Of a stretch of 18,014 nt of DNA, positions 8,262 through 15,574 are shown piece after piece; the stretch's first letter is position 1, and each line of letters starts with the position of its first letter. The position numbers and the translations under genes were made by a program. The notes beneath the pieces are model-generated. The model was not told where the DNA came from. It worked only from the letters and a program-made list of their open reading frames with translations, and did not search any database. Source of the DNA: Deltaproteobacteria bacterium (lineage in GTDB: Bacteria > Desulfobacterota > Syntrophia > Syntrophales > Smithellaceae); contig SBEK01000071.1 of NCBI GenBank assembly GCA_009668925.1, positions 1 through 18,014 of the forward strand. Direction: 5' to 3'.

Positions 8262-8306
8262 TCGTGAACGCACGCATCCCGTCTTAACGGGGTTAGGAGA
8301 TTTTCA

Positions 8307-9209
8307 ATGCAGTCTAAAACCACTATTTTAAGTTTGCCGACGGAAGAATTTGTCCATCCGGGAACGCGCGCCTGCACGGGCTGCGGTCTGGCTATCGCCT
8401 ACCGCGTCGGTCTCAAGGCCCTGGGCAAAGACACCATACTGGTTGTGCCGCCGAGTTGTCTGACCGTTTTACAGGGCCTGTTCCCCGTCGCCTCCACCAA
8501 ACTGCCCTGCCTGAATGTGACCTTTGCCTCAACGGCCGCCGCAGTCACCGGAATCCTGGCGACGCTGAAATCGCAGGGCAAGACGCATATCAAGGTCGCC
8601 GGCTGGGCGGGCGACGGCGGGACCAGCGACATCGGCTTGCAGGCGCTGTCCGGCGCGGCAGAGCGCGGCGACAATTTCATTTATTTCTGCTACGACAACG
8701 AAGGCTACATGAACACCGGTGTGCAGCGCTCCGGGACAACCCCGATCGGCGCCATTACAGCCAATACGCCCTTCAAGGGGAAATTGCAGCAGAAGAAAGA
8801 TGTCCCGGCCATCATGGCGGCGCATCATTTGAGTTATGTTGCGGCCTGTTCCGCGGCCTATCCGCTGGACCTCTATGATAAGATCATCAAGTGCAAGGAT
8901 ATGCCGGGCACCAAGTATTTCCATATTCATATTCCTTGCCCTCCGGGCTGGGGTTACGACCCGCGCTACGGCATTAAGATCGGCCGGCTTGCGGTGGAAA
9001 CCGGCTACTACGACCTCTATGAGATCGTCAACGGTGAGTTTAAATTAACGGCCGCATCCGAGAAGCTCGTGGAGAAACGCAAACTGGTGCCGGTTCGGGA
9101 ATACTTCCGGGCGCAGTCGCGCTTCAAGGTTTTGACCGAAGCACAGATCGCCGAAATTCAGCAACAGATTGACGAGAAGTGGGCCGGATACTATAAGAAG
9201 GAAGAATGA
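8307..9209 (+). CDS. porB: Pyruvate (2-oxoacid):ferredoxin oxidoreductase, beta subunit (thiamine diphosphate binding)
   Basis: The beta subunit holds the thiamine diphosphate and a proximal [4Fe-4S] cluster. The 300-residue length fits. Visible features are CTGC (C23, C26), then C51, and C211 in CPPGW, matching the spacing style of cluster ligands in this family. The thiamine diphosphate/Mg motif begins GDGGTSDIG at 102-110 and ends at DNEGYMNTG (130-138). TSGTTP-type sequence (RSGTTPIGA) follows, as in POR beta chains. The start at 8307 is eight bases after AGGAG. Although 87 bp separates it from porA, no promoter is evident and it belongs functionally to the same operon. The gene ends at a convergent junction with the acyl-CoA synthetase. 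Confidence 0.93.
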   Translation: MQSKTTILSLPTEEFVHPGTRACTGCGLAIAYRVGLKALGKDTILVVPPSCLTVLQGLFPVASTKLPCLNVTFASTAAAVTGILATLKSQGKTHIKVAGWAGDGGTSDIGLQALSGAAERGDNFIYFCYDNEGYMNTGVQRSGTTPIGAITANTPFKGKLQQKKDVPAIMAAHHLSYVAACSAAYPLDLYDKIIKCKDMPGTKYFHIHIPCPPGWGYDPRYGIKIGRLAVETGYYDLYEIVNGEFKLTAASEKLVEKRKLVPVREYFRAQSRFKVLTEAQIAEIQQQIDEKWAGYYKKEE

Positions 9210-9210
9210 G

Positions 9211-9244
9211 CACCCGCCGGGGCGCTTATCGCTCGCGGCGGGTG
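9211..9244. terminator. GC-rich stem-loop after porB in the convergent junction
   Basis: CACCCGCCG at 9211-9219 pairs perfectly with CGGCGGGTG at 9236-9244 around a 16-base loop, starting one base after the porB stop. There is no T-tract on the + side; read on the - strand it is followed by a pyrimidine-rich tail. It probably ends or protects transcripts from both sides. A 12-base palindrome, six C then six G (9288-9299), lies just 3' of the acyl-CoA synthetase stop. Confidence 0.5.
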
Positions 9245-9303
9245 ATTGAAGAACCGGTCCAGGCGGAAGGAGGAGCGGATTGTCCCTCCCCCCGGGGGGA
9301 CGC

Positions 9304-11130
9304 TTATTCCTTGTAAAGGTTATTGAGCATATCGCCGTATTTTTCCATGACCACGCCGCGTTTCAGTTTCATGGTCTGGGTAAGCATGCCGTTGTCCAGA
9401 GTAAAATCCTCCAGAATAAAATCGAATTTGCGGGGAATCTCGTAGGAGCCGATGGTCTTCCGGAGATGATTCTGGACTTCGGCGGTGAGCAGGTCTTTGA
9501 ATTTCCGGCCGGCGGGGTTTGCCGGATCGAAAAGGTCTTTGGGATCGACGGATAATTTCAGCTCACAGGCCAGATGCTCCAGTAATTTCATATCGGGGAC
9601 AATTAACCCAACATTGTATTCGTGTCCGGCCCCCGCCACCACGGCGTTGAGAATCCAGGGCAGGATTTTCATTTCCAGTTCGATCGTCTCCGGATGAACA
9701 TACTTGCCATTGGCCAGTTTATATTCTTCCTTGAACCGGCCGGTAATGTATAAAAATCCATCATCATCAAGACGTCCGCGATCGCCCGTGCGCACCCCCC
9801 GCATACCGTTCATTTCCACAATCACTTCCTTCGTCTTATCCGGTTTTTTGTGGTAGCCGATCATGCACTGCGGCCCGAAACAGAGGATCTCGCCGTCATC
9901 GCTATCCTCGCCTGTCCGTGAGCGATCAATCACGACTCTGGTTTTATTGATCGGCTTGCCAACGGATCCCAGGCGATTGCCCATCAAAGGAGAGTTGATG
10001 GTAATGGCCGGAGAGGTTTCACTCAACCCATAGGCATCGTACGTCGGAATCCCGACATCAATAAAGAACTTGGCAATGTCCACATTCATGGGGGCGCTGC
10101 CCGTCACCGCATTCTCCAGGCAGCCGCCAAAACGGGCCCGGATCTTCGATAAAACGATTTTATCCAGGATTTTATGTTTCAGGCTGTCTTGACCCGTTTC
10201 CCGTTTGCGCTTCGCGGCGGCAATCGCTGCTTCAAAGAGCTTCAATTTCAAGCCGCCTTCCTCCTTCATCCTGGCCCAGACGCCATTGTAAACCTTATTG
10301 AAGATCCGGGGCACGGTGGTCATAAACGAAGGACAGATTTTGGGCAAATCATCAATCAGCGTTTCGACCGATCCCATAATGCCGATCGAACCGCCCCTCA
10401 GGATAAAAGCATGCAGGTCAGCCGTTATCCCGAAAGAGTGCGCCCAGGGAAGCATGGAGATGCAGCGGCTCTTTTCGGTCAGATTGGGAAACCAGGCCAA
10501 GCCGGCTTTAACATTTTCCGCCAGATTGCCGTGAGAAAGAAGGACGCCCTTGGGTTCGCCGGTGGTGCCGGATGTATAAATCAGGACCGCGACTTCGGAA
10601 TGCTTTGGCTTTCGGACGGGCACGGGGGTTTGCGCGCCTTTCTTCTCCAGGGCGGCCATAGTGCCTTCACCCGTTCCTTCGATCAGGTAAATCTGCTTGA
10701 GGCTGGGGATCTCGGAAGGAAAATCTTTGACCTTCTCCAGAATCTCCGGTTTGGAAACAAACAAAATTTTGACCTCGGCATCCTGGATAATGTACTTCCA
10801 CATCGACACCAGTTCTTTTTCATACATCGGCACATAGGCAGCGCCCAGACCCTGGGCGGCGATTTCTCCAATCAGCCATTCCTTCCTGTTGTTGGCGATG
10901 ATCCCGACCGTGTCTCCGGCCTTGACGCCGATGGCCGCCAATCCCGCGCGCAGATTATTCACGCGGTCCGCAACCTGGCCGTAGGTGATCCATTGATAAA
11001 CCCCGGCGCCGTCTTTCTCGCCGATCAGAAGATTGTTCGCATACCGGGCGGCGCTGTGTTCAAAGATATCCACCAAATTGTCCGGGGGTTCACAAACATT
11101 TCCGTATTCTCCGTATTCAAAGATCGCCAT
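9304..11130 (-). CDS. Long-chain acyl-CoA synthetase (AMP-forming, FadD/FAA type)
   Basis: It would activate a fatty acid with ATP and CoA to acyl-CoA, AMP and pyrophosphate, in the cytoplasm or at the membrane face. The 608-residue length is that of the long-chain acyl-CoA synthetase class. The motifs seen are the phosphate-binding loop YTSGTTGEPKG (185-195), YGLSET (367-372), RTGD (447-450) and TGRFKEEYKL (463-472). The C-terminal TMKLKR corresponds to the family's TFKLKR. The ATG at 11130 is preceded on its own strand by AAGGGAGAAGATT, a strong ribosome binding site. The gene converges on porB. The chain length of the substrate cannot be predicted. A promoter about 220 bp upstream implies a long leader. 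Confidence 0.93.
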   Translation of the reverse strand: MAIFEYGEYGNVCEPPDNLVDIFEHSAARYANNLLIGEKDGAGVYQWITYGQVADRVNNLRAGLAAIGVKAGDTVGIIANNRKEWLIGEIAAQGLGAAYVPMYEKELVSMWKYIIQDAEVKILFVSKPEILEKVKDFPSEIPSLKQIYLIEGTGEGTMAALEKKGAQTPVPVRKPKHSEVAVLIYTSGTTGEPKGVLLSHGNLAENVKAGLAWFPNLTEKSRCISMLPWAHSFGITADLHAFILRGGSIGIMGSVETLIDDLPKICPSFMTTVPRIFNKVYNGVWARMKEEGGLKLKLFEAAIAAAKRKRETGQDSLKHKILDKIVLSKIRARFGGCLENAVTGSAPMNVDIAKFFIDVGIPTYDAYGLSETSPAITINSPLMGNRLGSVGKPINKTRVVIDRSRTGEDSDDGEILCFGPQCMIGYHKKPDKTKEVIVEMNGMRGVRTGDRGRLDDDGFLYITGRFKEEYKLANGKYVHPETIELEMKILPWILNAVVAGAGHEYNVGLIVPDMKLLEHLACELKLSVDPKDLFDPANPAGRKFKDLLTAEVQNHLRKTIGSYEIPRKFDFILEDFTLDNGMLTQTMKLKRGVVMEKYGDMLNNLYKE

Positions 11131-11592
11131 AATCTTCTCCCTTCTCTTTTGTCAATGTGTCTGAATGGACTTAAAGTTCAACGACAGCCAATAGCGTTCC
11201 GGTTACTGGTTTGCTGGGTTGGTCCGTAAAATTATTGAAAACGCTGCTTCTTGAGATACCTTCGATCCCGCGGGTTCCGCAAAACGCTATGAATCGTGTT
11301 TCAAGGATGGTTAACGCCCGTCTGACATGCGTCCTTTTCGTCTATCGCAGAATAGAAAGATTCGGTGATGAAGTCAAGGAATTTGACGGATAGGTTGGGA
11401 GCTGAACCGGTTTTTCCCCTCGAGAAAAAAGGAGAGGCCGGTGACAGAGTGGATGCGTCACCCCCCCTGCCCGCAGACCGGACGATCCCAACAGTGATCG
11501 CCGTTTCTCTTGCCCTGATGAATTGCAGACAGGACGTCATCTTTGCCCCCGGCAATTGCCGCCCGGCATCAAGAGAGTGGCGCCTTTGTTCA
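11131..11592. other. 462-bp noncoding region between the acyl-CoA synthetase and plsC genes
   Basis: No credible gene on either strand; the long + frame that begins here runs antisense through plsC and looks spurious. The region contains the candidate - strand promoter at 11349-11377, the long leader of the acyl-CoA synthetase gene, and several inverted repeats. These include GGTGAC 11440-11445 with GTCACC 11457-11462, GGCAATTGCC at 11551-11560, and ACCGG near 11406 with CCGGT near 11438. One of these may end plsC transcripts, but none has an ideal hairpin plus T-tract. Confidence 0.45.
11349..11377 (-). promoter_or_regulatory. Candidate sigma-70-type promoter for the acyl-CoA synthetase gene
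   Basis: On the - strand, TTGACT (+ positions 11372-11377) is followed after exactly 17 bp by TATTCT (11349-11354). Transcription would start near 11342, leaving a leader of about 210 nt before the ATG at 11130. The match is good but not perfect (5/6 and 4/6). Confidence 0.45.
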
Positions 11593-12330
11593 TCATTTCT
11601 CACCTGTATATCCCGGATCGAAATTGGCGATGACGGCATCGCGGGTCTTGTCGATGAGCGCCTGGACATCATCAACCGTGTATTTGCCGGCATCGATCGG
11701 GTCACCGATGACAACCTGGATTTTCCCCGGCGTCACGGCAAGACTTCTCTTGGGCAGGACGCGCCTGCTTCCGTTAACAGTGACGGGCAGGATGGGGATG
11801 TTCCGCCGGACAGCCGTTATGAAGCCCCCTTTTTTAAATTCGTGGATGTGTCCATCCGGCGAGCGGGTGCCTTCGGCAAATACCATGATACTGACGCCCT
11901 GGGGCAGCCGATCGATGCCTTTGTTGATGCTCTCGATGGCTTTCGCGGTATTGGAACGGTCGATAAAGATGTTCCGTGAGGCATATAACCCGTAGCCGAA
12001 AAGCGGAATTTTGAGAACTTCTCTCTTGATAAACCAGCGGTATTGAATGCCGAGCGTGGTAACCAGCGCAAGGATATCGTAGAGAGATTGGTGGTTGGAA
12101 ATAATAATATACGACGTTCCTTCTTGAATTTTTTCTTTGTTCTTTATTTCCGTCCGAACAAAAGAGACGCCCAGCATGGTGTACGCCCAGAGTTTCGACA
12201 GGGAGAAAGCAAGATTGCCGGTGCGACTGAGCAAGCCGGCAACGATAATGGGAACAGCCAGGGCAACTGTTGCGATGACCGCCCATAGGATGATCCAGGC
12301 AAAGAAAATTGATTTAAACAGCGCTTTCAC
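11593..12330 (-). CDS. plsC: 1-acyl-sn-glycerol-3-phosphate acyltransferase (PlsC family)
   Basis: A membrane-associated acyltransferase that would add the second acyl chain to lysophosphatidic acid, giving phosphatidic acid. The 245-residue protein has one or two hydrophobic N-terminal segments (about 8-33), then the catalytic NHQSLYD motif (HX4D, H80 and D85), FAEGTRSPDG (151-160) and ILPVTVNGSR (180-189). The start is GTG at 12330, supported by AAGGGAG seven bases upstream on the coding strand; no better ATG precedes it. It lies 111 bp downstream of the aldo/keto reductase gene on the same strand, so the two may be co-transcribed. Other lysophospholipid acyltransferases of this family cannot be excluded. 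Confidence 0.9.
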   Translation of the reverse strand: MKALFKSIFFAWIILWAVIATVALAVPIIVAGLLSRTGNLAFSLSKLWAYTMLGVSFVRTEIKNKEKIQEGTSYIIISNHQSLYDILALVTTLGIQYRWFIKREVLKIPLFGYGLYASRNIFIDRSNTAKAIESINKGIDRLPQGVSIMVFAEGTRSPDGHIHEFKKGGFITAVRRNIPILPVTVNGSRRVLPKRSLAVTPGKIQVVIGDPIDAGKYTVDDVQALIDKTRDAVIANFDPGYTGEK

Positions 12331-12376
12331 CGTATAGCTCCCTTGATGATTTCGCTCCGGGACAAGGCACCTCGAA

Positions 12377-12405
12377 GTCCGCGCTGCCCTGTTTTTGGGC
12401 CGGAC
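12377..12405. other. Bulged stem-loop between the aldo/keto reductase and plsC genes
   Basis: GTCCG 12377-12381 pairs with CGGAC 12401-12405, and GCCC 12386-12389 pairs with GGGC 12397-12400, leaving a 4-base bulge on one side and a 7-base loop. On the + strand a short T-run follows about 12 bases later; on the - strand none does. It may be an attenuator or processing site ahead of plsC. Confidence 0.35.
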
Positions 12406-12441
12406 CGATCGGGAAATTTTTCAACTGCATCCCCGGAACAC

Positions 12442-13485
12442 TCACGTGCGGCTCCCCTCACGGTGCTGTTCATAAAGATCATAAAACGACTTCAGCATAT
12501 CCGGAATGGGCAATTCATAGGGGCATTTTTCCACACAGGCGCCGCAGGCATCGCATTTCAAAACACTTTCCATAGGCAGACGGGAAAACTGGACGGCAAC
12601 GGCGGGCGACATCCGACCGGCGATGACGCGGTATCCCATCGCCTGTGTGATCATCACTCCGTTCGGACAGGGCTGGCAATATTCACAACGGCGGCAGAAC
12701 TGCTTGCCCAACTCGGCCCGGTACCGCTCCATCAGCTCCAGATCGCCCGGGGCGACCCGGTTTTCATGGTCATAGAACGACGCGACCTGATCGACGGCCT
12801 CGCCGGAATCAAAACCCGGGATGGGGATGACAACGGGATGCTGCCGCAAGAATTTGAAAGCGATGTCGGCATTGTCGATCATGCCGCCCGCGAACGGTTT
12901 CATCGCGAGAAAGCCGATGTTCCTTTTTTTCGCAATCTCCAGAAGCTCGTCTTTTGCCGCAATTTCGATAAAGTTAAAGGGGAACTGAATGGAACTGAAT
13001 AGGCCCGTTTGAACGGCTTTCACGGCCATCGGCAGACTGTGCGAGGTGAAGCCGATGTGCCGGATCTTCCCCTGATCCCTGGCTCGAAGCAGCGCTTCCA
13101 TGGCTCCGCCCGGCGCCATCACACTTTCCCAATCAGCTTCTTTGGCTACCTGATGCAGCTGATACAGATCGATATAGTCCGTCTGAAGCCGCCTCAGGCT
13201 TTTTTCGACGTGGTCGGTCATACCTGCGGCATCCCGTCGCAGCGACTTTGAGGCAATGATCACGCGGCCGCGCATTCCCCGAAAAGCCGTTCCGATTTTT
13301 TCCTCGCTGTCGAGGTACATATTGGCCGTATCATAAAAGGTTATGCCTCGGTCGTAGGCGCGCCGTAATACGCTCACGGCGGTCTCCTTATTGAGCCGGA
13401 TCAGGGGAATCCCGCCGAATCCCAACTCGGACACCTTCAATTCCGTCTTGCCGAAAGTTACGTAACGCATGTCTCTATCGTTCAT
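12442..13485 (-). CDS. Aldo/keto reductase with C-terminal 2[4Fe-4S] ferredoxin-like module
   Basis: An oxidoreductase of the aldo/keto reductase superfamily fused to an iron-sulfur domain; its physiological substrate is unknown. The 347-residue protein begins as a TIM-barrel with the expected catalytic tetrad: D52 and Y57 in YDTANMY, K80 in IIASKS and H111 in LYQLHQ. The NADP-contacting end (PIPGFDS, near 221-227) is present. The tail has two cysteine clusters, CRRCEYCQPCP (C264, C267, C270, C273) and CDACGACVEKCP (C311, C314, C317, C321), typical of anaerobe enzymes of this subgroup. The start is uncertain: ATG at 13485 gives the longest form, ATG at 13470 gives MRYVTFGKTELKVS, which resembles the usual family start, and neither has a strong ribosome binding site. 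It is divergent from the tRNA-Gln gene. Confidence 0.9.
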   Translation of the reverse strand: MNDRDMRYVTFGKTELKVSELGFGGIPLIRLNKETAVSVLRRAYDRGITFYDTANMYLDSEEKIGTAFRGMRGRVIIASKSLRRDAAGMTDHVEKSLRRLQTDYIDLYQLHQVAKEADWESVMAPGGAMEALLRARDQGKIRHIGFTSHSLPMAVKAVQTGLFSSIQFPFNFIEIAAKDELLEIAKKRNIGFLAMKPFAGGMIDNADIAFKFLRQHPVVIPIPGFDSGEAVDQVASFYDHENRVAPGDLELMERYRAELGKQFCRRCEYCQPCPNGVMITQAMGYRVIAGRMSPAVAVQFSRLPMESVLKCDACGACVEKCPYELPIPDMLKSFYDLYEQHREGSRT

Positions 13486-13552
13486 TGCCGGAACGCGTTA
13501 CTGCCCGCTGCCAGACCAGAAACCGTTCCGTGATGTCTGTGAAGAAATTTTG

Positions 13553-13581
13553 TTGACATATAAAATCAATCGCATTATAGT
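13553..13581 (+). promoter_or_regulatory. Near-consensus sigma-70-type promoter for tRNA-Gln
   Basis: A perfect TTGACA at 13553-13558 is separated by 17 bp from TATAGT at 13576-13581 (5/6 match to TATAAT). The expected start near 13588 leaves a 5' leader of about 48 nt before the mature tRNA at 13636. The downstream gene and the spacing make this one of the most convincing promoters in the window. Confidence 0.75.
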
Positions 13582-13635
13582 CACCCCCGCCCGAAAGGAC
13601 ATACACCAAGCGGGCATAATCGGTACCTTTCCTAC

Positions 13636-13709
13636 TGGGGAATCGTTCAATGGTAGGACGCCGGACTCTGACTCCGTTAATCAAGGTTCGAATCCTTGTT
13701 CCCCAGCCA
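13636..13709 (+). tRNA. tRNA-Gln, anticodon CTG, CCA encoded
   Basis: A 74-nt cloverleaf is visible. The acceptor TGGGGAA (13636-13642) pairs with TTCCCCA (13699-13705), followed by discriminator G and encoded CCA. The anticodon stem-loop is CCGGA / CTCTGAC / TCCGT with anticodon CTG at 13668-13670; its outermost pair is a C-T mismatch. The T arm is CAAGG / TTCGAAT / CCTTG. The weak U1-A72 pair, G2-C71, G3-C70 and G73 are the acceptor elements that E. coli GlnRS reads. It reads CAG codons, so a second tRNA-Gln (TTG) is probably elsewhere. Its 3' end faces glnS, 40 bp away; no clear terminator is seen between them. Confidence 0.96.
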
Positions 13710-13749
13710 ATCCTGATCAGTTCAAACCGCCGTTTCCCGAGGGTGTTCT

Positions 13750-15441
13750 TCACTTTCTTTCGGCAATCTTAGTCCAGGAATCCCTGAGCGGCACGACGCG
13801 GTTGAAGACGGGCCGTCCGGCCTTCGCATCTTTTTCGTCTGCACAGAAGTATCCGAGCCTTTCGAACTGATACTGGCATCCCGGAGCGCCGTCCTTCAGG
13901 CTTTGCTCGACATAGCCGGTCGTCACGATTTCCAGAGAATTCGGGTTTAAATATTTGACAAAATCTTCCTCGCTTCCCGGATCCTCGATACTGAACAGCC
14001 GGTCGTATAACCGCACTTCCGCCGGTATCGCGTGCGGAACCGACAGCCAGTGAATCACGCCCGGCACTTTGTGTCCGTCCGCCGGCGGCGCATTGCGGGT
14101 TGCGGGGTCATAAGAACAGTGGATCTCAACCACCTCACCGGTTTTTTCGTCCTTCACCATACCTGCAAATTTTACGATGTAAGCGTTACGGAGGCGGACT
14201 TCGCGTCCCGGACCGAGGCGGTGATATTTTTTAGGCGGATCTTCCATGAAATCATCACGCTCGATATAGAGCACCTTGGAAAACGGGACCTGCCTTAGTC
14301 CCATGTCGGGACGCTGCGGATGATTTTGGCACTCGAAAAATTCAACCTGACCCTCCGGGTAATTGTCGATGACGACCCGCAGCGGATGCAAAACAGCCAT
14401 GGCCCGGGGCGCCCGTTCATTGAGATCATCGCGGACACAGTGTTCGAGGAGCGCGACATCGATCAGGTTGTCATTTTTGGCGACACCGATCTCGGAGCAG
14501 AATTTGCGAATGGCTTCGGGTGTGTAGCCGCGCCGTCTCATCCCTGTTACGGTGGGCATGCGCGGATCATCCCAGCCGTTCACATAATTTTTCTGCACGA
14601 GCTCAATAAGCCGGCGCTTGCTGAGCACGGTATAACTGACACTCAGGCGGGCAAATTCAATCTGCTTCGGGCGGTTGGCCGGGATCAGCCGCTCGACAAT
14701 CCAGTCATAGAGCGGACGGTTGTTTTCAAACTCCAGCGTACAGATGGAGTGCGTGATCCCTTCCAGTGCATCGGAGAGGCAGTGCGCAAAGTCATACATG
14801 GGGTAAATGACCCATTTCGTCCCTGTCCGATAGTGGGGCTCGCGTTTGATGCGGTAGAGGATGGGATCCCGCATGACAATGTTCGCTGCCGCCATGTCGA
14901 TTTTCGCGCGGAGCGTATGAGCGCCGTCGGGGAATTCGCCGGACCGCATTCGTTCGAACAGGTCCAGGTTCTCTTCCACGGAGCGGCTGCGATAGGGGCT
15001 GTCCTTTCCCGGCTCGGTAAACGTTCCCCGGTACTCCCTCATTTCATCCGGATTTAAGCTGCACACGTAAGCGTTACCGGATTTGATCATCTCGACGGCG
15101 AATGCATACAGTTTTTCAAAATAGTCCGAGGCATAAAATAATCGATCGCCCCAGTCAAATCCCAGCCAGTGGACGTCACGGATGATAGATTCCACAAATT
15201 CCATGGACTCGCCGGCAGGGTCTGTATCATCCAGCCGCAGGTTGCAGGTCCCCTGATACTGAATCGCCAGACCGAAATTGAGGCAAACCGACTTGGCATG
15301 TCCGATATGGATATAGCCGTTCGGCTCCGGCGGGAAACGCGTCGCGACACGTCCGGCGTGTTTGTTCGTCCGTAAATCTTCGTCGATGATGTCCCGGATA
15401 AAATCAGCAGGGGTGGGGTTAGAGGGTGTTGCTTCTATCAT
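13750..15441 (-). CDS. glnS: Glutaminyl-tRNA synthetase
   Basis: A class I aminoacyl-tRNA synthetase that charges tRNA-Gln with glutamine directly. At 563 residues it is close to the usual bacterial GlnRS length of about 550. The class I signature appears as [15 protein letters not shown] (HIGH at 45-48) and the KMSKS loop as VLSKR (272-276), as expected for Gln[21 protein letters not shown] and [11 protein letters not shown] are also characteristic and separate it from GluRS. The C-terminal beta-barrel anticodon-binding region follows. ATG at 15441 lies about 11 bases after AAAGGAG on its strand. It is convergent with the tRNA-Gln gene, and its own promoter is not obvious; it may be read through from the dehydratase gene 133 bp upstream. 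Confidence 0.96.
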   Translation of the reverse strand: MIEATPSNPTPADFIRDIIDEDLRTNKHAGRVATRFPPEPNGYIHIGHAKSVCLNFGLAIQYQGTCNLRLDDTDPAGESMEFVESIIRDVHWLGFDWGDRLFYASDYFEKLYAFAVEMIKSGNAYVCSLNPDEMREYRGTFTEPGKDSPYRSRSVEENLDLFERMRSGEFPDGAHTLRAKIDMAAANIVMRDPILYRIKREPHYRTGTKWVIYPMYDFAHCLSDALEGITHSICTLEFENNRPLYDWIVERLIPANRPKQIEFARLSVSYTVLSKRRLIELVQKNYVNGWDDPRMPTVTGMRRRGYTPEAIRKFCSEIGVAKNDNLIDVALLEHCVRDDLNERAPRAMAVLHPLRVVIDNYPEGQVEFFECQNHPQRPDMGLRQVPFSKVLYIERDDFMEDPPKKYHRLGPGREVRLRNAYIVKFAGMVKDEKTGEVVEIHCSYDPATRNAPPADGHKVPGVIHWLSVPHAIPAEVRLYDRLFSIEDPGSEEDFVKYLNPNSLEIVTTGYVEQSLKDGAPGCQYQFERLGYFCADEKDAKAGRPVFNRVVPLRDSWTKIAERK

Positions 15442-15480
15442 AACTCATGAAACTCCTTTTACTTCTTAATTCTGCGGAAA

Positions 15481-15513
15481 GCTCCCGGTTGCCCAAAGGA
15501 GCCTGCATTTTTT
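15481..15513. terminator. Stem-loop with flanking T/A-tract upstream of glnS
   Basis: GCTCC 15481-15485 pairs with GGAGC 15498-15502, and a run of six T lies at 15508-15513 on the + strand. The orientation with the T-run suits a + strand terminator, yet no + strand gene reads into it. On the - strand it would be a leader hairpin ahead of glnS. The role is uncertain. Just upstream, 15555-15572 is an 18-bp near-palindrome (16 of 18 positions) placed three bases after the dehydratase stop. Confidence 0.3.
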
Positions 15514-15574
15514 AGACGTGGTGATTTATCTGCCTGTGCGCGCTACAGACGGACCGGCGAGATATCCCGCCGCA

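Noticed and set aside
10174..11229. Long + strand open frame (351 codons) opposite the acyl-CoA synthetase
   Set aside because: It is antisense to a gene with full family motifs and a strong start. Its translation has no recognisable motif, and no ribosome binding site precedes it.
11365..11979. + strand open frames (11365-11979 and 11543-11995) starting in the noncoding region
   Set aside because: Most of their length is antisense to plsC. No ribosome binding site or motif was found, so the noncoding region is left without a gene.
13469..13870. Open frames on both strands crossing the tRNA-Gln gene
   Set aside because: They translate the tRNA itself and the 3' end of glnS, a known kind of false gene call.
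14320..15057. + strand open frame (245 codons) opposite glnS
   Set aside because: It is antisense to a confidently identified glnS and has no motif.
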